In this document: positions 18,734 through 29,683 of the stretch, one piece after another | Layout: each line of letters begins with the position of its first letter | How positions within the stretch are numbered: the stretch's first letter is position 1 | Source: Paenarthrobacter sp. GOM3 | GTDB lineage: Bacteria; Actinomycetota; Actinomycetes; Actinomycetales; Micrococcaceae | Length of the DNA stretch: 64,000 nucleotides | NCBI RefSeq assembly: GCF_018215265.2 | Contig: NZ_CP136562.1 | Location: forward strand, 1,798,001-1,862,000 | Direction: 5' to 3' | The notes under the pieces: generated by a model | Told to the model about the DNA's origin: nothing | The model's input: only the letters and a program-made list of their open reading frames with translations | Database searches by the model: none | Translations under genes and position numbers: made by a program

Positions 18734-19839
18734 TTGCACTTTTGATCGGCGCCGGCGTCGCCCTCCTGGTCGCCCTTATTGGGACGCCCCTGTTCATTAA
18801 GTTCCTCGTGGCCAAGAGCTACGGCCAGTTCATCCGCGACGACGGACCGACGTCGCACCACACCAAGCGCGGGACACCCACCATGGGCGGAACCGTGGTG
18901 GTGGCAGCTGTCCTGATCAGTTACTTTGCCACCCACCTGGTCATGTGGATGATGAACCCACGCTCACCGGGACCGTCCGCGTCCGGGCTCCTGCTGCTGT
19001 TCCTGATGGTCGGCATGGGCTTTGTGGGCTTCCTCGATGACTACATCAAAATTTCCAACAAGCGAAGCCTGGGGCTCAACGCACGGGCCAAGCTGATCCT
19101 GCAGGCAGCCGTTGGCATCATCTTCGCGATCCTGGTCCTGCAGTTCCCCAACGAAAACGGGCTGCGTCCTGCCTCCACCCAGATCTCGCTGGTGCGGGAC
19201 ATTCCGTGGCTGGACCTCGCCTTCGGCGGCACCGTGGTGGGCGCCATCCTTTTCGTGCTCTGGTCCAACCTGATCATCACCGCGGCCACCAACGGCGTAA
19301 ACCTCACCGACGGCCTCGACGGCCTGGCCGCGGGCGCGTCCATCATGGTCTTTGGCGCCTACACCATCATGGGAATCTGGCAAAGCAACCAGGCTTGCGG
19401 ATCCCCGCGGGAAGCAGGCAGCGGCTGCTACCAGGTCCGTGACCCCATGGACCTGGCCCTGCTGGCTGCCATCCTCAGCGCGGCCTTGGTGGGCTTCCTC
19501 TGGTGGAACACATCGCCGGCAAAGATCTTCATGGGAGACACCGGGTCCCTGGCCATCGGCGGAGCCGTTGCAGCCTTCGCCATCCTCTCCCGGACCGAGC
19601 TCCTGCTGGCCTTCATCGGCGGCCTTTTCGTGCTGATCACCCTGTCCGTGATCATCCAGGTGGGCTTCTTCAAGCTCAGCGGCGGCAAGCGTGTCTTCAA
19701 GATGGCTCCACTGCAGCACCACTTTGAATTGAAGGGCTGGGCGGAGGTCACGGTGGTGGTCCGGTTCTGGATCCTCGCCGGGCTCTTCGTAGCTGCCGGC
19801 CTGGGAGTTTTCTACGCTGAATGGGTGGTACTGCTGTGA
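18730..19839 (+). CDS. mraY: phospho-N-acetylmuramoyl-pentapeptide-transferase
   Basis: This 369-aa polytopic protein has about ten hydrophobic segments. Conserved loops include [27 protein letters not shown] and [12 protein letters not shown], with PLQHHFE near the end. It transfers phospho-MurNAc-pentapeptide to undecaprenyl phosphate to make lipid I. Start and stop both overlap neighbours by 4 bp (murF, murD). Confidence 0.97.
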   Translation: MIALLIGAGVALLVALIGTPLFIKFLVAKSYGQFIRDDGPTSHHTKRGTPTMGGTVVVAAVLISYFATHLVMWMMNPRSPGPSASGLLLLFLMVGMGFVGFLDDYIKISNKRSLGLNARAKLILQAAVGIIFAILVLQFPNENGLRPASTQISLVRDIPWLDLAFGGTVVGAILFVLWSNLIITAATNGVNLTDGLDGLAAGASIMVFGAYTIMGIWQSNQACGSPREAGSGCYQVRDPMDLALLAAILSAALVGFLWWNTSPAKIFMGDTGSLAIGGAVAAFAILSRTELLLAFIGGLFVLITLSVIIQVGFFKLSGGKRVFKMAPLQHHFELKGWAEVTVVVRFWILAGLFVAAGLGVFYAEWVVLL

Positions 19840-21410
19840 ATGGAAGCCCCGAAACAACTCCGTCCACCGGGGACAGGCTCAACGAACTCACCAGCTGGGA
19901 CGCTGACTGGAGCGGCCTGCGCGTGGTAGTCACGGGGATCGGAGTGTCCGGCTTCTCAGCCGCGGACACCCTGATCGAGCTCGGCGCGAAAGTGGTAGTG
20001 GTTGATGCTGCCACCACAACCCGTGCCAAGGCCCAGGCAGATACCCTGAAGATCGTGGGCGCCGTTGACGTGCTGTTGGGCGAGGAAGCGGTGAACGCCC
20101 TTCCCCTGATCGACGGTGCGTTGCCCGAACTGGTTGTGACCTCGCCAGGGTGGCGGCCGGACCAGGCCCTCCTGGCAGCCGCCAAGCGCAAGCACATCGC
20201 AGTTTGGGGCGATGTCGAGCTTGCTTGGCGCCTGCGGGTCCGGGCGGGACACAGGACAGCGGATTGGCTCACCATCACCGGCACCAACGGCAAGACAACC
20301 ACTGTTGGCATGACGGAATCCATGCTTCAAGCAGCCGGACTGAAGGCCATCGCCGTCGGCAACGTGGGCACGCCGATCCTCGACGCCCTCCGGGATCCCG
20401 TGGACTACGACGCCTTCGCAGTGGAACTCTCCAGCTTCCAGCTGCACTGGAGCCACTCGCTGTCCCCGGTGGCAAGTGTTTGCCTCAACGTGGCCGAAGA
20501 CCACGTGGACTGGCACGGTTCCTACGCCTCCTACCTCGCCGATAAAGCCAAGGTGTACGAAAACACCCAGAAAGCTGCCGTCTACAACGCCGAACAGATC
20601 GAAACCGAGCGGATGGTGGAGAACGCGGACGTCGTCGAGGGCTGCCGGGCCATCGGGTTCACCATCAACACCCCGTCCATCAGCATGCTGGGCGTGGTGG
20701 ATGGCCTTCTGGTGGACCGCGCCTTCATTGCTGAACGCAAGGACTCCGCCGCCGAACTCGCCGCCATGTCCGACCTCGGTCCGGTAGCGCCGCGGCACAT
20801 GGTGGCCAACGCCTTGGCCGCTGCCGCCCTGGTCCGCGCCTACGGAGTTGAGCCTTCAGCGGTGAAGCAGGGCCTGGCCAACTATTTGCCGGGCGCCCAC
20901 CGCATCCAGTTGGTGGCCAAGCACAACGACATCCTGTGGATCAACGATTCAAAGGCCACCAATCCGCATGCAGCCTCCGCGGCACTTTCCGCCTTCCAGA
21001 ACGTCGTGTGGATCGCCGGTGGCCTCTCCAAGGGCGTCAACTATGACGACCTGGTCAAAGAGCATGCCCAACGCTTGAAGGCCGTGGTACTGATTGGTAC
21101 CGACACCGAAGCACTGGAAGGCTCCCTCCAGCGACACGCAGCGGATGTCCCCGTGATCGTGCAGCCCAAGGGTGACACTGAAAGGGTGGAGACCGCAGCC
21201 GGTAATGCCGCTTCGCCTATCTACGGTGAGGCCATCATGGCCCAAGCCGTCGCTGCGGCGGCCACCGTGGCAGCGTCAGGCGACACTGTGCTCATGGCGC
21301 CGGCGGCAGCATCCATGGATCAGTTCTCTTCCTACGCTCACCGTGGCGACGCTTTCGTCCAAGCAGTTCGCGAGCTTGTGGAAGGGCAGGCACCGACCAC
21401 CGAGGAGTAA
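19836..21410 (+). CDS. murD: UDP-N-acetylmuramoylalanine--D-glutamate ligase
   Basis: The protein is 524 aa from GTG 19836, whose GTGA overlaps the mraY stop; ATG 19821 is an alternative further inside mraY. A Rossmann-like start ([17 protein letters not shown]), the ATP loop GTNGKTTT near residue 149, and [11 protein letters not shown] in the C-terminal domain identify MurD. It adds D-glutamate to UDP-MurNAc-L-Ala. It is somewhat longer than the E. coli enzyme, mostly through an N-terminal extension of about 25 residues. Confidence 0.96.
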   Translation: MNGSPETTPSTGDRLNELTSWDADWSGLRVVVTGIGVSGFSAADTLIELGAKVVVVDAATTTRAKAQADTLKIVGAVDVLLGEEAVNALPLIDGALPELVVTSPGWRPDQALLAAAKRKHIAVWGDVELAWRLRVRAGHRTADWLTITGTNGKTTTVGMTESMLQAAGLKAIAVGNVGTPILDALRDPVDYDAFAVELSSFQLHWSHSLSPVASVCLNVAEDHVDWHGSYASYLADKAKVYENTQKAAVYNAEQIETERMVENADVVEGCRAIGFTINTPSISMLGVVDGLLVDRAFIAERKDSAAELAAMSDLGPVAPRHMVANALAAAALVRAYGVEPSAVKQGLANYLPGAHRIQLVAKHNDILWINDSKATNPHAASAALSAFQNVVWIAGGLSKGVNYDDLVKEHAQRLKAVVLIGTDTEALEGSLQRHAADVPVIVQPKGDTERVETAAGNAASPIYGEAIMAQAVAAAATVAASGDTVLMAPAAASMDQFSSYAHRGDAFVQAVRELVEGQAPTTEE

Positions 21411-21412
21411 CA

Positions 21413-22714
21413 ATGGTCAGCACGCCCACCCGCACCCGCGGCAAAGCGCCACGGGACGGGAAACCCGAGGCGTCGCCCGTGTCGGCGAAGAAGCCTTCCG
21501 GGCTCCGCCGGCTCGTGCGCAACTTCTGGGACAGCCTCGAAGGCAAGGACAGGGCTCCGAACAGCTCCACCTACTACCTGATCCTTGGTTGCGCCCTGGC
21601 ACTAACGGCCATCGGCGTCATGATGGTCCTGTCCGCTTCCAGCGTCGAAGCAATTTCCGAAGGCAAGTCACCCTACGCGGACGCCCTGAAGCAGGCCATG
21701 TTCGGAGTCCTGGGTGCTTTAGCCATGTACGTCATCTCGCGAACCAACGTGAACTGGATGAAACGGTTGTCATGGTGGGCACTTGGCGCCGTAGTGGTCC
21801 TTCTTGCGCTGGTCCAGGTCATGGGCAACAGCGTCAACGGCAACAAGAACTGGATCGACATCGGTGGAGTGACGCTCCAGCCCTCCGAAACGGCCAAACT
21901 GGTGCTCTGCGTCTGGATCGCTGCCGTATTGGCCCGCAAGCAGAAGCTCCTGCACCGTTGGTGGCACGTGATCATTCCTGTCGTTCCCGGCGCAGGGCTG
22001 GTGATCGCCCTGGTGATGCTTGGCAACGACCTCGGCACAGTCATCGTCATTGCCGCGATCACGGCGGCAGGGCTGTACTTCGCCGGCGTTCCCGGCAAGA
22101 TGCTTGCGATTGCGGGCACAGTCGGTGCCGCGGGCGCCATCCTGGCGACGGTCAGCAGCGCAAACCGTATCTGCCGTATCACCTCGTGGCTCGGTACGGC
22201 CTCCGCCTCCTGCACGGCCGATTTCGACTTCGACTTCCAATCCACCAACGGCATGTACGGCCTGGCGCAAGGCAGCTGGACTGGCCTGGGGCTCGGCCAA
22301 AGCCGGCAAAAGTACAACTGGCTCCCTGAAGCCCACAACGACTTCATCTTCGCCATCATCGGCGAGGAACTGGGCCTGGTGGGCACCATTGTGGTCCTTG
22401 TCCTTTTCGCGATCCTCGGCATCGCCATCTTCCGCGTCGTCGTCCGCCAGACAGATCCGTTCCAGCGCACCCTGGCCGGCGGCATCATGGTGTGGCTCCT
22501 GGGCCAGGCAAGCATGAACATGGCGGTAGTCACCCAGCTGCTTCCCGTCGTCGGGGTTCCACTTCCGTTCATCTCCTACGGTGGTTCAGCGCTGGTGATG
22601 TCGTTGTGTGGCGTGGGCGTAGTCTTGTCCTTGGCCCGAGGCCAGTTGCCGCCGCAGCAGCGGCCCCGTTTCCTACCGCGCCGTTCTCCGAAAACCGCAC
22701 GAAAGCGTACTTAG
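21413..22714 (+). CDS. ftsW: septal SEDS glycosyltransferase FtsW
   Basis: This 433-aa SEDS protein has about ten membrane segments. Diagnostic parts are NWIDIGGVTLQPSE, YGLAQGSWTGLGLGQS, EAHNDFIFAIIGEELG and PFISYGGSALV. It polymerises lipid II at the septum with FtsI. It starts 3 bp after the murD stop. The N-terminus carries a basic, Pro-rich tail of about 50 residues, and the C-terminus is strongly basic. Confidence 0.96.
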   Translation: MVSTPTRTRGKAPRDGKPEASPVSAKKPSGLRRLVRNFWDSLEGKDRAPNSSTYYLILGCALALTAIGVMMVLSASSVEAISEGKSPYADALKQAMFGVLGALAMYVISRTNVNWMKRLSWWALGAVVVLLALVQVMGNSVNGNKNWIDIGGVTLQPSETAKLVLCVWIAAVLARKQKLLHRWWHVIIPVVPGAGLVIALVMLGNDLGTVIVIAAITAAGLYFAGVPGKMLAIAGTVGAAGAILATVSSANRICRITSWLGTASASCTADFDFDFQSTNGMYGLAQGSWTGLGLGQSRQKYNWLPEAHNDFIFAIIGEELGLVGTIVVLVLFAILGIAIFRVVVRQTDPFQRTLAGGIMVWLLGQASMNMAVVTQLLPVVGVPLPFISYGGSALVMSLCGVGVVLSLARGQLPPQQRPRFLPRRSPKTARKRT

Positions 22715-22720
22715 CACTTC

Positions 22721-23839
22721 ATGACTCCTGAATCCCTTACTGCCCGCAAGCCCCTGTCTGTTGTCCTGGCCGGCGGCGGAACAGCAGGGCACGTCAGCCC
22801 CCTGCTGGCTATCGCTGATGCCTTGAGGGAGAGGCGTCCCGACGCCGCCATCATGACTGTTGGTACGCCGTCGGGCATGGAAACCCGGCTCGTCCCGGCT
22901 GCCGGTTACGAGCTCTCAACGATCGACCGTGTCCCGTTTCCGCGGCGTCCTTCGGCCGACCTGCTCAAGCTTCCCGGACGCTTGGGCGCTGCGGTCAAGC
23001 AGGCCCGGCGCATCCTGGAGGACGCGGAAGCGGACGTCCTGGTGGGCGTGGGCGGCTACGTTTGCACGCCCATGTACCTGGCCGCCCGGAAACTGCGGAT
23101 CCCCATCGTCATCCACGAGGCCAACATGAAGGCCGGCCTGGCCAACAGGGTGGGGGCCCGGTTCAGCAAACACGTGGCTGTCGCTTTTGCCGGGACCCGC
23201 CTCCGGGGTGCACGACATGTGGGCATGCCGATGCGCCGTGCCATCTCCGGACTCCACCGGGCCGAAGCAGCTCCGGCAGCCAAGGCGTCATTGGGCTTGG
23301 ACCCGGTACAGCCAACCTTGATCGTCACCGGTGGGTCATCCGGCGCCCAGAGCATCAACCGTTCCATTGCGGCTTCCTTGCCGGCACTGGCTGCGGCCGG
23401 GGTCCAGACGCTGCACATCACCGGAAACGGCAAATCGGTACTGGACGACGACGGCGGCCTCCTCGCCGCTCCCGGCTACCGCCAGGTGGAGTACGTCGAC
23501 GGCATGGAGAACGTCTATGCCGCCGCTGATGTCCTTTTGGCCCGCGCAGGGGCCGGCACCGTGAGCGAAGTAGCGGCCGTGGGAGTTCCCGCAGTGTTCG
23601 TGCCCTTGCCCATCGGGAACGGAGAGCAGGCCTTGAACGCCGCCCCGTTGGTGGAAGCCGGGGGAGCACTCCTGATTGACGACAAGGACCTGAGCCCGGC
23701 ATGGCTGGAAGCGGAACTCATTCCGCTCCTGTCGGACCGCGCGCGGCTCAGCGACATGGCCCGCAAGTCCGAGGCCCTTGGTATCAGAAACGCCGATCAG
23801 CGCATGGCTGATCTTGTCTTGGAAGCGGTATCCGCATGA
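22721..23839 (+). CDS. murG: UDP-N-acetylglucosamine--undecaprenyl-PP-MurNAc-pentapeptide GlcNAc transferase
   Basis: This 372-aa GT-B glycosyltransferase has [15 protein letters not shown] near the start, the [12 protein letters not shown] segment, [11 protein letters not shown] at the second domain, and the donor site [22 protein letters not shown]. It converts lipid I to lipid II on the inner membrane face. It is 6 bp downstream of ftsW and overlaps murC by 4 bp. Confidence 0.96.
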   Translation: MTPESLTARKPLSVVLAGGGTAGHVSPLLAIADALRERRPDAAIMTVGTPSGMETRLVPAAGYELSTIDRVPFPRRPSADLLKLPGRLGAAVKQARRILEDAEADVLVGVGGYVCTPMYLAARKLRIPIVIHEANMKAGLANRVGARFSKHVAVAFAGTRLRGARHVGMPMRRAISGLHRAEAAPAAKASLGLDPVQPTLIVTGGSSGAQSINRSIAASLPALAAAGVQTLHITGNGKSVLDDDGGLLAAPGYRQVEYVDGMENVYAAADVLLARAGAGTVSEVAAVGVPAVFVPLPIGNGEQALNAAPLVEAGGALLIDDKDLSPAWLEAELIPLLSDRARLSDMARKSEALGIRNADQRMADLVLEAVSA

Positions 23840-25206
23840 CCACCAGCATCGTCCCCCTCGAGTCCCTTGGCCGCGTCCACTTCATTGGCATAGGCGGGGT
23901 GGGAATGTCGGCCGTGGCCCGGATCATGGTGGCGCGGGGCGTGCCCGTCAGCGGTACGGATGCCAAGGACCTGCCAGTCATGCATGACCTTTCCGCGGCG
24001 GGTGCCCGGATTGCGGTGGGCTATGACGCCGGAAACCTGGGCGATGCCCAAACGATCGTGGCTGGCTCGGCAATCCGAGCGGACAACCCGGAACTGGCCG
24101 CCGCCCGCGCCGCCGGGCTGCCTGTGCTGCACCGGTCCGAGGCATTGGCAGCCACCATGGCCGGACATCGGGTGGTAACGGTGGCGGGCACGCATGGGAA
24201 GTCCACTACCACCTCCATGATCGCCGTCCTGCTGAAGGAAGCGGGGCTGGACCCCTCTTTCGCCATTGGAGCCAACGTCCCGGCCCTGGGCGTCAATGCC
24301 GCCCACGGGGCTTCGGACGTCTTCGTGGCGGAGGCTGACGAGTCGGATGGTTCCTTCCTGAACTACCGCCCGCTGATTGCCGTTGTCACCAACGTGGAAG
24401 CCGACCACCTGGACCATTACGGCACACCCGAGGCAGTGTTCGCTTCCTTCGACAACTTTGCCGCGCTCCTGCCGGCGGATGGCGTGCTGCTGGCCTGCGC
24501 CGATGACGCCGGTGCCCGTGCCCTGGCCGAACGTACCGCTGGGAAGGGAACAACCCGCGTACTGACCTACGGAACAGCCGGGGATGCGGACATCCGGCTT
24601 CACGACGACGGTCCGGCCGCCGTTGCTGTAGCCATCGGCGCCCAAACCCACACGCTGGACCTCCAGGTACCGGGGCGGCACAACGCGCTGAATGCGGCAG
24701 CCGCGTTCGCGGTCGCCGTCGAGCTTGGCGTAGCCCCTGAAGCTGCAGCAGCAGCATTGGGCCAGTTCACCGGAGCCTCGCGCAGGTTCGAACTCAAAGG
24801 TCAGGGGAGGGGAGTGCGGGTCTATGACGATTACGCACACCACCCCACCGAAGTCCGGGCCGCCCTGTCTGCAGCGCGTTCAGTAGCCGGCGGCAGGAAG
24901 GTCCATGTCCTCTTCCAGCCGCACTTGTTTTCCCGCACCCGTGAGTTCGCCACCGAGTTCGCCGAGGCACTGGCCGCGGCTGACACCGCCCTGGTCCTGG
25001 ATATCTATCCCGCCCGCGAAGATCCTGTTCCGGGTGTCACCAGCGCCTTGATCGCCGATCATTTGACCAATGGCCGCCTTGTTCCGGCCAGCGAGGCCGT
25101 GGACGCCGTGGTCGCCGTGGCGGGTGAGGGCGACGTGGTCCTGACGGTAGGGGCGGGAGACGTCACGGCCTACGGACCCGCGATTGTTGGAGCCTTGGGT
25201 GGCTAG
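23836..25206 (+). CDS. murC: UDP-N-acetylmuramate--L-alanine ligase
   Basis: This 456-aa protein opens with the Rossmann motif [17 protein letters not shown] and has the ATP loop GTHGKSTTT near residue 118, [10 protein letters not shown], and [12 protein letters not shown] in the C-terminal domain. It adds L-alanine to UDP-MurNAc, the first stem-peptide step. Its ATG overlaps murG, and ftsQ starts inside its last codons. Confidence 0.96.
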   Translation: MTTSIVPLESLGRVHFIGIGGVGMSAVARIMVARGVPVSGTDAKDLPVMHDLSAAGARIAVGYDAGNLGDAQTIVAGSAIRADNPELAAARAAGLPVLHRSEALAATMAGHRVVTVAGTHGKSTTTSMIAVLLKEAGLDPSFAIGANVPALGVNAAHGASDVFVAEADESDGSFLNYRPLIAVVTNVEADHLDHYGTPEAVFASFDNFAALLPADGVLLACADDAGARALAERTAGKGTTRVLTYGTAGDADIRLHDDGPAAVAVAIGAQTHTLDLQVPGRHNALNAAAAFAVAVELGVAPEAAAAALGQFTGASRRFELKGQGRGVRVYDDYAHHPTEVRAALSAARSVAGGRKVHVLFQPHLFSRTREFATEFAEALAAADTALVLDIYPAREDPVPGVTSALIADHLTNGRLVPASEAVDAVVAVAGEGDVVLTVGAGDVTAYGPAIVGALGG

Positions 25207-26056
25207 CACCCGAAAGCCGACGTTCAAGCCGGGGACGGACCCGGCCGTGGGCAAGGCCAGCGGGCCTCGTAGCGAGGGCCCGGGCGGGGTCATCAGTGCC
25301 CAGCGTTCCCTCGAGCCTGAAGAGAAGGCTTCGGACAACGTCATTGCTTTCCCGGAGCCGAAAGGGAAGCGTAAGCGAAGGCTCGTGCTGTGGACGCTGT
25401 CCATTGTTGTCGCTTTCGTCGCCGTGCTCATGGCAGGGGCGGTTTATTCTCCGGTGCTGGCCGTTCGGACCATCACCGTGGACGGCACCATGCTCCTAAC
25501 GCCCGAAGCCGTCCAAAAAGCGTTGTCGGGCCTTGACGGCAAACCACTTCCGCAGGTCAGCGAGCAGGAAGTCAACGAGCTCCTGAAGCCGTTGATCCAG
25601 GTCCGGTCGGCCACCATTGAGGCGCGGCCGCCGTCGGAGTTGCTGGTCCATGTCAACGAACGGGTACCCGTGGCATTGCTGAAGCAGGGCGACAGCTATG
25701 TGATGGTCGATGTCGATGGCGTGCAACTCGGTGCCACCAAGGACCTGGCCACTGTGGCCTTGCCGTTAATCGATGCCGGCGCCGGCGCGACCAACACGGA
25801 GTTGTTCAAGGCGATTGCCGCCGTTCTGGACACGTTGCCCGCAGACGTCCTGGCCAGGATGTCCACGGCATCAGCAGCCTCCCCGGATGCGGTGGAACTG
25901 AAACTCGTGGACGGAAAGACGGTAGTGTGGGGCAATGCCGAGGACAGGGAACTGAAGGCGAAGGCACTTGAGGCGCTGTTGAAGATGCCTGCGGACCCCA
26001 AGGTACCCGTGCGCGTCTACGACGTCAGTGTCCCGCGGCATCCGTTCACCAAATAG
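25199..26056 (+). CDS. ftsQ: division protein FtsQ/DivIB
   Basis: The protein is 285 aa from GTG 25199, overlapping the murC stop; TTG 25184 and TTG 25196 are in-frame alternatives. The cytoplasmic N-terminus has about 61 residues ending KGKRKRR. One membrane helix (about 62-84) is followed by a POTRA domain (about 88-157: VRTITVDG to VNERVPVAL) and the FtsQ beta domain. It scaffolds the FtsQLB complex. It is the last gene of the tightly overlapping mur run before the ftsZ promoter region. Confidence 0.93.
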   Translation: MASTRKPTFKPGTDPAVGKASGPRSEGPGGVISAQRSLEPEEKASDNVIAFPEPKGKRKRRLVLWTLSIVVAFVAVLMAGAVYSPVLAVRTITVDGTMLLTPEAVQKALSGLDGKPLPQVSEQEVNELLKPLIQVRSATIEARPPSELLVHVNERVPVALLKQGDSYVMVDVDGVQLGATKDLATVALPLIDAGAGATNTELFKAIAAVLDTLPADVLARMSTASAASPDAVELKLVDGKTVVWGNAEDRELKAKALEALLKMPADPKVPVRVYDVSVPRHPFTK

Positions 26057-26167
26057 AGCAGCACAGGGAAAGTAGACTCGCGACGGCGGCAGCCTTATTT
26101 CGCGGCAATCACACGACACGCGCAAGCGGTCATTGCATGTGGGAACCAGAGGAAATACCGTCGCTGT

Positions 26168-26273
26168 AGAGTTACTTGACATAACTATAACCTTCAACTA
26201 GAGGGTTAAGGTCCAAGTATTCAAGTTGGACTCGATCAGTTTCGCTATAGGACACAAGCAAGGGGCACGAAAC
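26168..26273 (+). promoter_or_regulatory. ftsZ promoter region with inverted repeats
   Basis: The ftsQ-ftsZ gap is AT-rich in an otherwise GC-rich region. TTGACA near 26177 is followed 17 nt later by TAGAGG, a possible sigma-A promoter. TAACC...GGTTA forms an inverted repeat across the -10 side, and GTCCAA (26211-26216) pairs with TTGGAC (26226-26231). An AAGGGG ribosome site precedes GTG 26274. ftsZ is thus probably transcribed separately from the mur genes as well as by read-through. Confidence 0.55.
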
Positions 26274-27494
26274 GTGGCAGCACCGCAGAATTACTTGGCC
26301 GTCATCAAGGTCGTCGGCATCGGCGGCGGTGGCGTGAACGCAGTCAACCGCATGATCGAGGTGGGCCTTCGGGGCGTCGAGTTCATCGCGATCAACACCG
26401 ACGCGCAGGCGCTGCTCATGAGCGACGCCGACGTCAAGCTTGACGTCGGACGCGAACTCACCCGTGGCCTCGGCGCGGGAGCAAACCCCGAGGTCGGCAA
26501 GCAGGCCGCAGAAGACCACGCCGACGAGATCGAAGAAGTTCTCCGGGGTGCCGACATGGTCTTCGTCACCGCAGGCGAAGGCGGCGGTACCGGAACCGGT
26601 GGCGCCCCTGTGGTCGCGCGCATCGCCCGCTCCCTGGGTGCGCTGACCATCGGCGTCGTGACCCGTCCGTTCACGTTCGAAGGCCGTCGCCGCGCAGGCT
26701 CCGCCGAGGCCGGCATTGACGCGCTTCGCGACGAAGTCGACACCCTCATCGTGATCCCCAACGATCGCCTCCTGTCCATCAGTGATCGCAACGTCTCCGT
26801 CCTGGACGCTTTCCGTTCCGCGGACCAGGTGCTGCTGTCCGGTGTCCAGGGCATCACTGACCTCATCACCACCCCTGGCCTGATCAACCTTGACTTCGCC
26901 GACGTGAAGTCGGTAATGCAGGGAGCCGGTTCGGCCCTCATGGGTATCGGCTCCGCCCGTGGCGAGGACCGTGCCGTCAAGGCAGCGGAACTGGCCATTG
27001 CTTCCCCGCTTCTGGAGGCTTCCATCGACGGCGCCCACGGCGTCCTGCTCTCCATCCAGGGCGGCTCCGACCTCGGCCTGTTCGAAATCAACGAGGCCGC
27101 CCGCCTGGTGCAGGAAGTGGCCCACCCCGAGGCCAACATCATCTTCGGTGCCGTCATTGACGACGCCCTGGGTGACGAAGCACGCGTCACGGTCATTGCT
27201 GCAGGCTTCGACGACGTCAAGGCCACCTCGCCGTCCATGGACCAGTCGCGTCCGGCCCAGAACCCCGTCCCCGCAGAGCGTCCCGCTGCTCCGAACAGCG
27301 CTCCGTCCAGCGCCGCAGCACCGCAGCACGCAACAGCCGGCATCGGTGCCGCAGGGCTGAGCAACTGGGGCCAGCAGCGTCCCGCCGCCCTGCCCGCAGA
27401 CTCAGGTTTCGACGTCGACCTTCCCGCCGTGGTGGAACCGGACCTCTCCGGCAGCCGCTCGGACGATCTCGACGTTCCCGACTTCCTGAAGTAA
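26274..27494 (+). CDS. ftsZ: cell division GTPase FtsZ
   Basis: The protein is 406 aa from GTG 26274 (family start [14 protein letters not shown]). The frame is open to 26226, but that part lacks conservation. The tubulin signature GGGTGTG lies at 103-109, the T7 loop NLDFADV follows, and the C-terminal core peptide [10 protein letters not shown] ends the protein after an Ala/Pro/Ser linker. FtsZ polymerises into the Z-ring; the C-terminal peptide should bind SepF, which is encoded downstream. Confidence 0.98.
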   Translation: MAAPQNYLAVIKVVGIGGGGVNAVNRMIEVGLRGVEFIAINTDAQALLMSDADVKLDVGRELTRGLGAGANPEVGKQAAEDHADEIEEVLRGADMVFVTAGEGGGTGTGGAPVVARIARSLGALTIGVVTRPFTFEGRRRAGSAEAGIDALRDEVDTLIVIPNDRLLSISDRNVSVLDAFRSADQVLLSGVQGITDLITTPGLINLDFADVKSVMQGAGSALMGIGSARGEDRAVKAAELAIASPLLEASIDGAHGVLLSIQGGSDLGLFEINEAARLVQEVAHPEANIIFGAVIDDALGDEARVTVIAAGFDDVKATSPSMDQSRPAQNPVPAERPAAPNSAPSSAAAPQHATAGIGAAGLSNWGQQRPAALPADSGFDVDLPAVVEPDLSGSRSDDLDVPDFLK

Positions 27495-27520
27495 AGCCGC
27501 GTTCGGGGAGTCAGTACTTG

Positions 27521-28234
27521 GTGTTTTGGTGGCGTAATGAAGTCCTGCCCGGCGTCTCCGTAGCCTTTACGGACAGGGACGCCGGGAATCTGGCCCTCCA
27601 CGTCGGGGACAACCCGGGAGAGGTCCTGGACCGCCGGATCCGGCTCGACCAGGCCGCAGGCTTGGGTGCCGGGCACTTCCAGTACATGGACCAGGTCCAC
27701 GGAAACACTGTGGAGTTCATCGAGGTCCATGGGCAGGGACCCACGGCGGACGCCATGGTCTCCCGGGCAACTTCTGTCCGCGCGGCACCGCAACCACTGG
27801 CGGTCATGGTGGCAGACTGCGTGCCTGTGGTCCTCGTGGGTGTCGACGACGGGAATCGGCCGATCATTGCCGCCGCGCATGCGGGACGACCAGGCGTCGC
27901 CTCGGGCGTCATCCCCGCCACGGTCGCGGAGATGCGCCGCCGGGGAGCGGCAGGCATCAGGGCGTGGCTCGGCCCGTCCATCTGCGGCTCCTGCTACGAG
28001 GTGCCGGCTGAATTGAGGGCCTCCGTAGCGGCTGAGGTGCCGGCTGCCTGGGCGTCCACCTCGTGGGGAACGCCGGCATTGGACCTCCCCGCCGGGGTGC
28101 GGTCCCAATTGGCTGCCGAGGACGTGGCCGTTGAGTACTCGGGGGAGTGCACCTTGGAAAACGACAGTCTTTTCTCGTACCGGAGGGACAACCGTACCGG
28201 TCGATTCGCAGGTTTGGTGTGGACGCATGACTAG
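27521..28234 (+). CDS. pgeF: peptidoglycan editing factor / multicopper polyphenol oxidase family (PgeF, YfiH)
   Basis: The protein is 237 aa from GTG 27521; TTG 27518 is adjacent. It has the family metal-site segments: QVHGNTVEFI with His, MVADCVPVVL with Cys, and AAHAGRPGV with His. YfiH-family proteins act on purine nucleosides in some species and remove wrongly incorporated L-Ser from muropeptide precursors in E. coli (PgeF). The position between ftsZ and yggS is conserved in actinobacteria. It overlaps yggS by 8 bp. Confidence 0.88.
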   Translation: MFWWRNEVLPGVSVAFTDRDAGNLALHVGDNPGEVLDRRIRLDQAAGLGAGHFQYMDQVHGNTVEFIEVHGQGPTADAMVSRATSVRAAPQPLAVMVADCVPVVLVGVDDGNRPIIAAAHAGRPGVASGVIPATVAEMRRRGAAGIRAWLGPSICGSCYEVPAELRASVAAEVPAAWASTSWGTPALDLPAGVRSQLAAEDVAVEYSGECTLENDSLFSYRRDNRTGRFAGLVWTHD

Positions 28235-28955
28235 TTCCGGAAACGATCCACGTACCGCGGAACTGGCCGAACGGCTGGCCGCCGTGACCCTCAGGATCGA
28301 GGCAGCAACCGTGGCCGCCCAGCGGACCGACGCGCCCCGGCTCATCGTGGTCACCAAGTTCCATCCTGCCGCGGACGTCCGGCGCCTGGCGTCCTTGGGC
28401 GTTGTGGACGTCGGCGAAAACCGCGACCAGGAAGCCGCCGCCAAGTCCGGTGAACTGGCGGGCGTTGACGTTCGCTGGCACTTTATCGGGCAGCTCCAAA
28501 GCAACAAGGCGAAGTCGGTGGTCAAGTACGCTTCGTCCGTCCAATCGATCGACCGCGTCCAACTCGTCGACGCGCTGGCCAAGGCCATGGCGCGGGAACA
28601 GGACGGCACGGGCCGGGCGGACCTCGACTGTTTCATCCAGGTCAGCCTGGAGGACGACGCCGGTGCGCACCGTGGCGGTGCCAGTCCGGCCGACGTCGAG
28701 GTTCTCGCCGAAAGGATCCAATCAGCGGGCGGCCTGCAGCTCTCCGGCCTGATGGCCGTGGCGCCGTTGGGCGCCGATCCGGAAGCGGCTTTCGAAAAGC
28801 TGGCAGGAATTTCTGCCACCCTCAGTTCGGTTCATCCAGCAGCGACGGCAATTTCCGCCGGGATGAGCCAGGACCTGGAAGCTGCGATTAAGTTCGGGGC
28901 GACACACCTGAGAATTGGCTCCGATATTCTCGGTTCCCGTCCGGCTGTGGGGTAG
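28227..28955 (+). CDS. yggS: PLP homeostasis protein, YggS/PROSC family
   Basis: The protein is 242 aa from ATG 28227, inside the pgeF end; earlier in-frame starts lie within pgeF and are not family-like. This is a single-domain TIM-barrel PLP protein. The Lys in VVTKFHPA binds PLP, and GENRDQE, WHFIGQLQSNK and the phosphate-binding LRIGSDILGSR are diagnostic. It has no known catalytic activity and buffers pyridoxal phosphate. Confidence 0.93.
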   Translation: MTSSGNDPRTAELAERLAAVTLRIEAATVAAQRTDAPRLIVVTKFHPAADVRRLASLGVVDVGENRDQEAAAKSGELAGVDVRWHFIGQLQSNKAKSVVKYASSVQSIDRVQLVDALAKAMAREQDGTGRADLDCFIQVSLEDDAGAHRGGASPADVEVLAERIQSAGGLQLSGLMAVAPLGADPEAAFEKLAGISATLSSVHPAATAISAGMSQDLEAAIKFGATHLRIGSDILGSRPAVG

Positions 28956-29040
28956 CGTCAAAGTATTGGAATGACGGGCCGGGGTTCCGATGTGTCAAGT
29001 CATGGCGGCCCGCCTACTGCAGAAACGATAGGAGTGCACC

Positions 29041-29577
29041 ATGGCTGGCGCTCTGCGCAAGACAATGATCTATCTTGGGCTCGCCGACGGCGATGAACAC
29101 TACGAATCTGAGCAGGCAGTCGCCTCGCACCCCGACGAAGAACGCCCCCAGGCACAGGAACGGGAAGAGCGCCGCGCGCCTGCTCCCGTCCGGGAAGTTG
29201 TCCGTGAAATGCCCACCGTTGACGCCGAAGAGGAATACCGCGCACCAGTGACACCCATCAAGCGTGCGGCGTCCAGCCGCGAAGATGCCTCGGGCCTGAG
29301 GCAGATCACCACCGTCCATCCCCGCTCTTACAACGACGCCAAGGTCATCGGCGAGAGCTTCCGGGATGGCATCCCCGTCATCATGAACGTGACCGACATG
29401 GGCGAAGCGGACGCCAAGCGGCTCGTGGACTTCTCCGCAGGACTGGTCTTTGGCCTGCACGGCAGCATCGAGCGGGTGACCAGCAAGGTCTTCCTGCTGT
29501 CGCCGTCGTATGTCGAAGTCATCGGAGATGACAAGAAGGCCAGCGAAACACAGGCCAGCTTCTTCAACCAAAGCTGA
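29041..29577 (+). CDS. sepF: Z-ring anchor protein SepF
   Basis: The protein is 178 aa. The N-terminal amphipathic segment ([15 protein letters not shown]) should bind the membrane. A charged, disordered linker (about 20-85) leads to the SepF core (about 88-170) with [27 protein letters not shown], which dimerises and binds the FtsZ tail. Actinobacteria lack FtsA, so SepF is the main FtsZ membrane tether. The ribosome site AGGAG lies about 8 nt before the ATG. Confidence 0.96.
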   Translation: MAGALRKTMIYLGLADGDEHYESEQAVASHPDEERPQAQEREERRAPAPVREVVREMPTVDAEEEYRAPVTPIKRAASSREDASGLRQITTVHPRSYNDAKVIGESFRDGIPVIMNVTDMGEADAKRLVDFSAGLVFGLHGSIERVTSKVFLLSPSYVEVIGDDKKASETQASFFNQS

Positions 29578-29592
29578 CAAGAGTCTTTCAGG

Positions 29593-29622
29593 GATGCCAG
29601 GCGGGTCAACCTGCCTGGCATC
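29593..29622 (+). terminator. hairpin after sepF
   Basis: GATGCCAGGCGGG pairs with CCTGCCTGGCATC across a TCAA loop, with one G-T wobble. The stem starts 15 nt after the sepF stop. The trailing U tract is weak (TGTGTT), so partial termination or processing is likely. Confidence 0.65.
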
Positions 29623-29683
29623 TGTGTTGCAATAGTAGGGACCGATCGGCATTCCGGAACAAGTGGGAGATCTGAGCTAACTC

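Noticed and set aside
26291..28819. 842-codon open frame on the minus strand
   Set aside because: It runs antisense through ftsZ, pgeF and yggS. Its composition is Arg/Ser/Ala/Pro-rich with no domain, as expected from the shadow of GC-rich codons.
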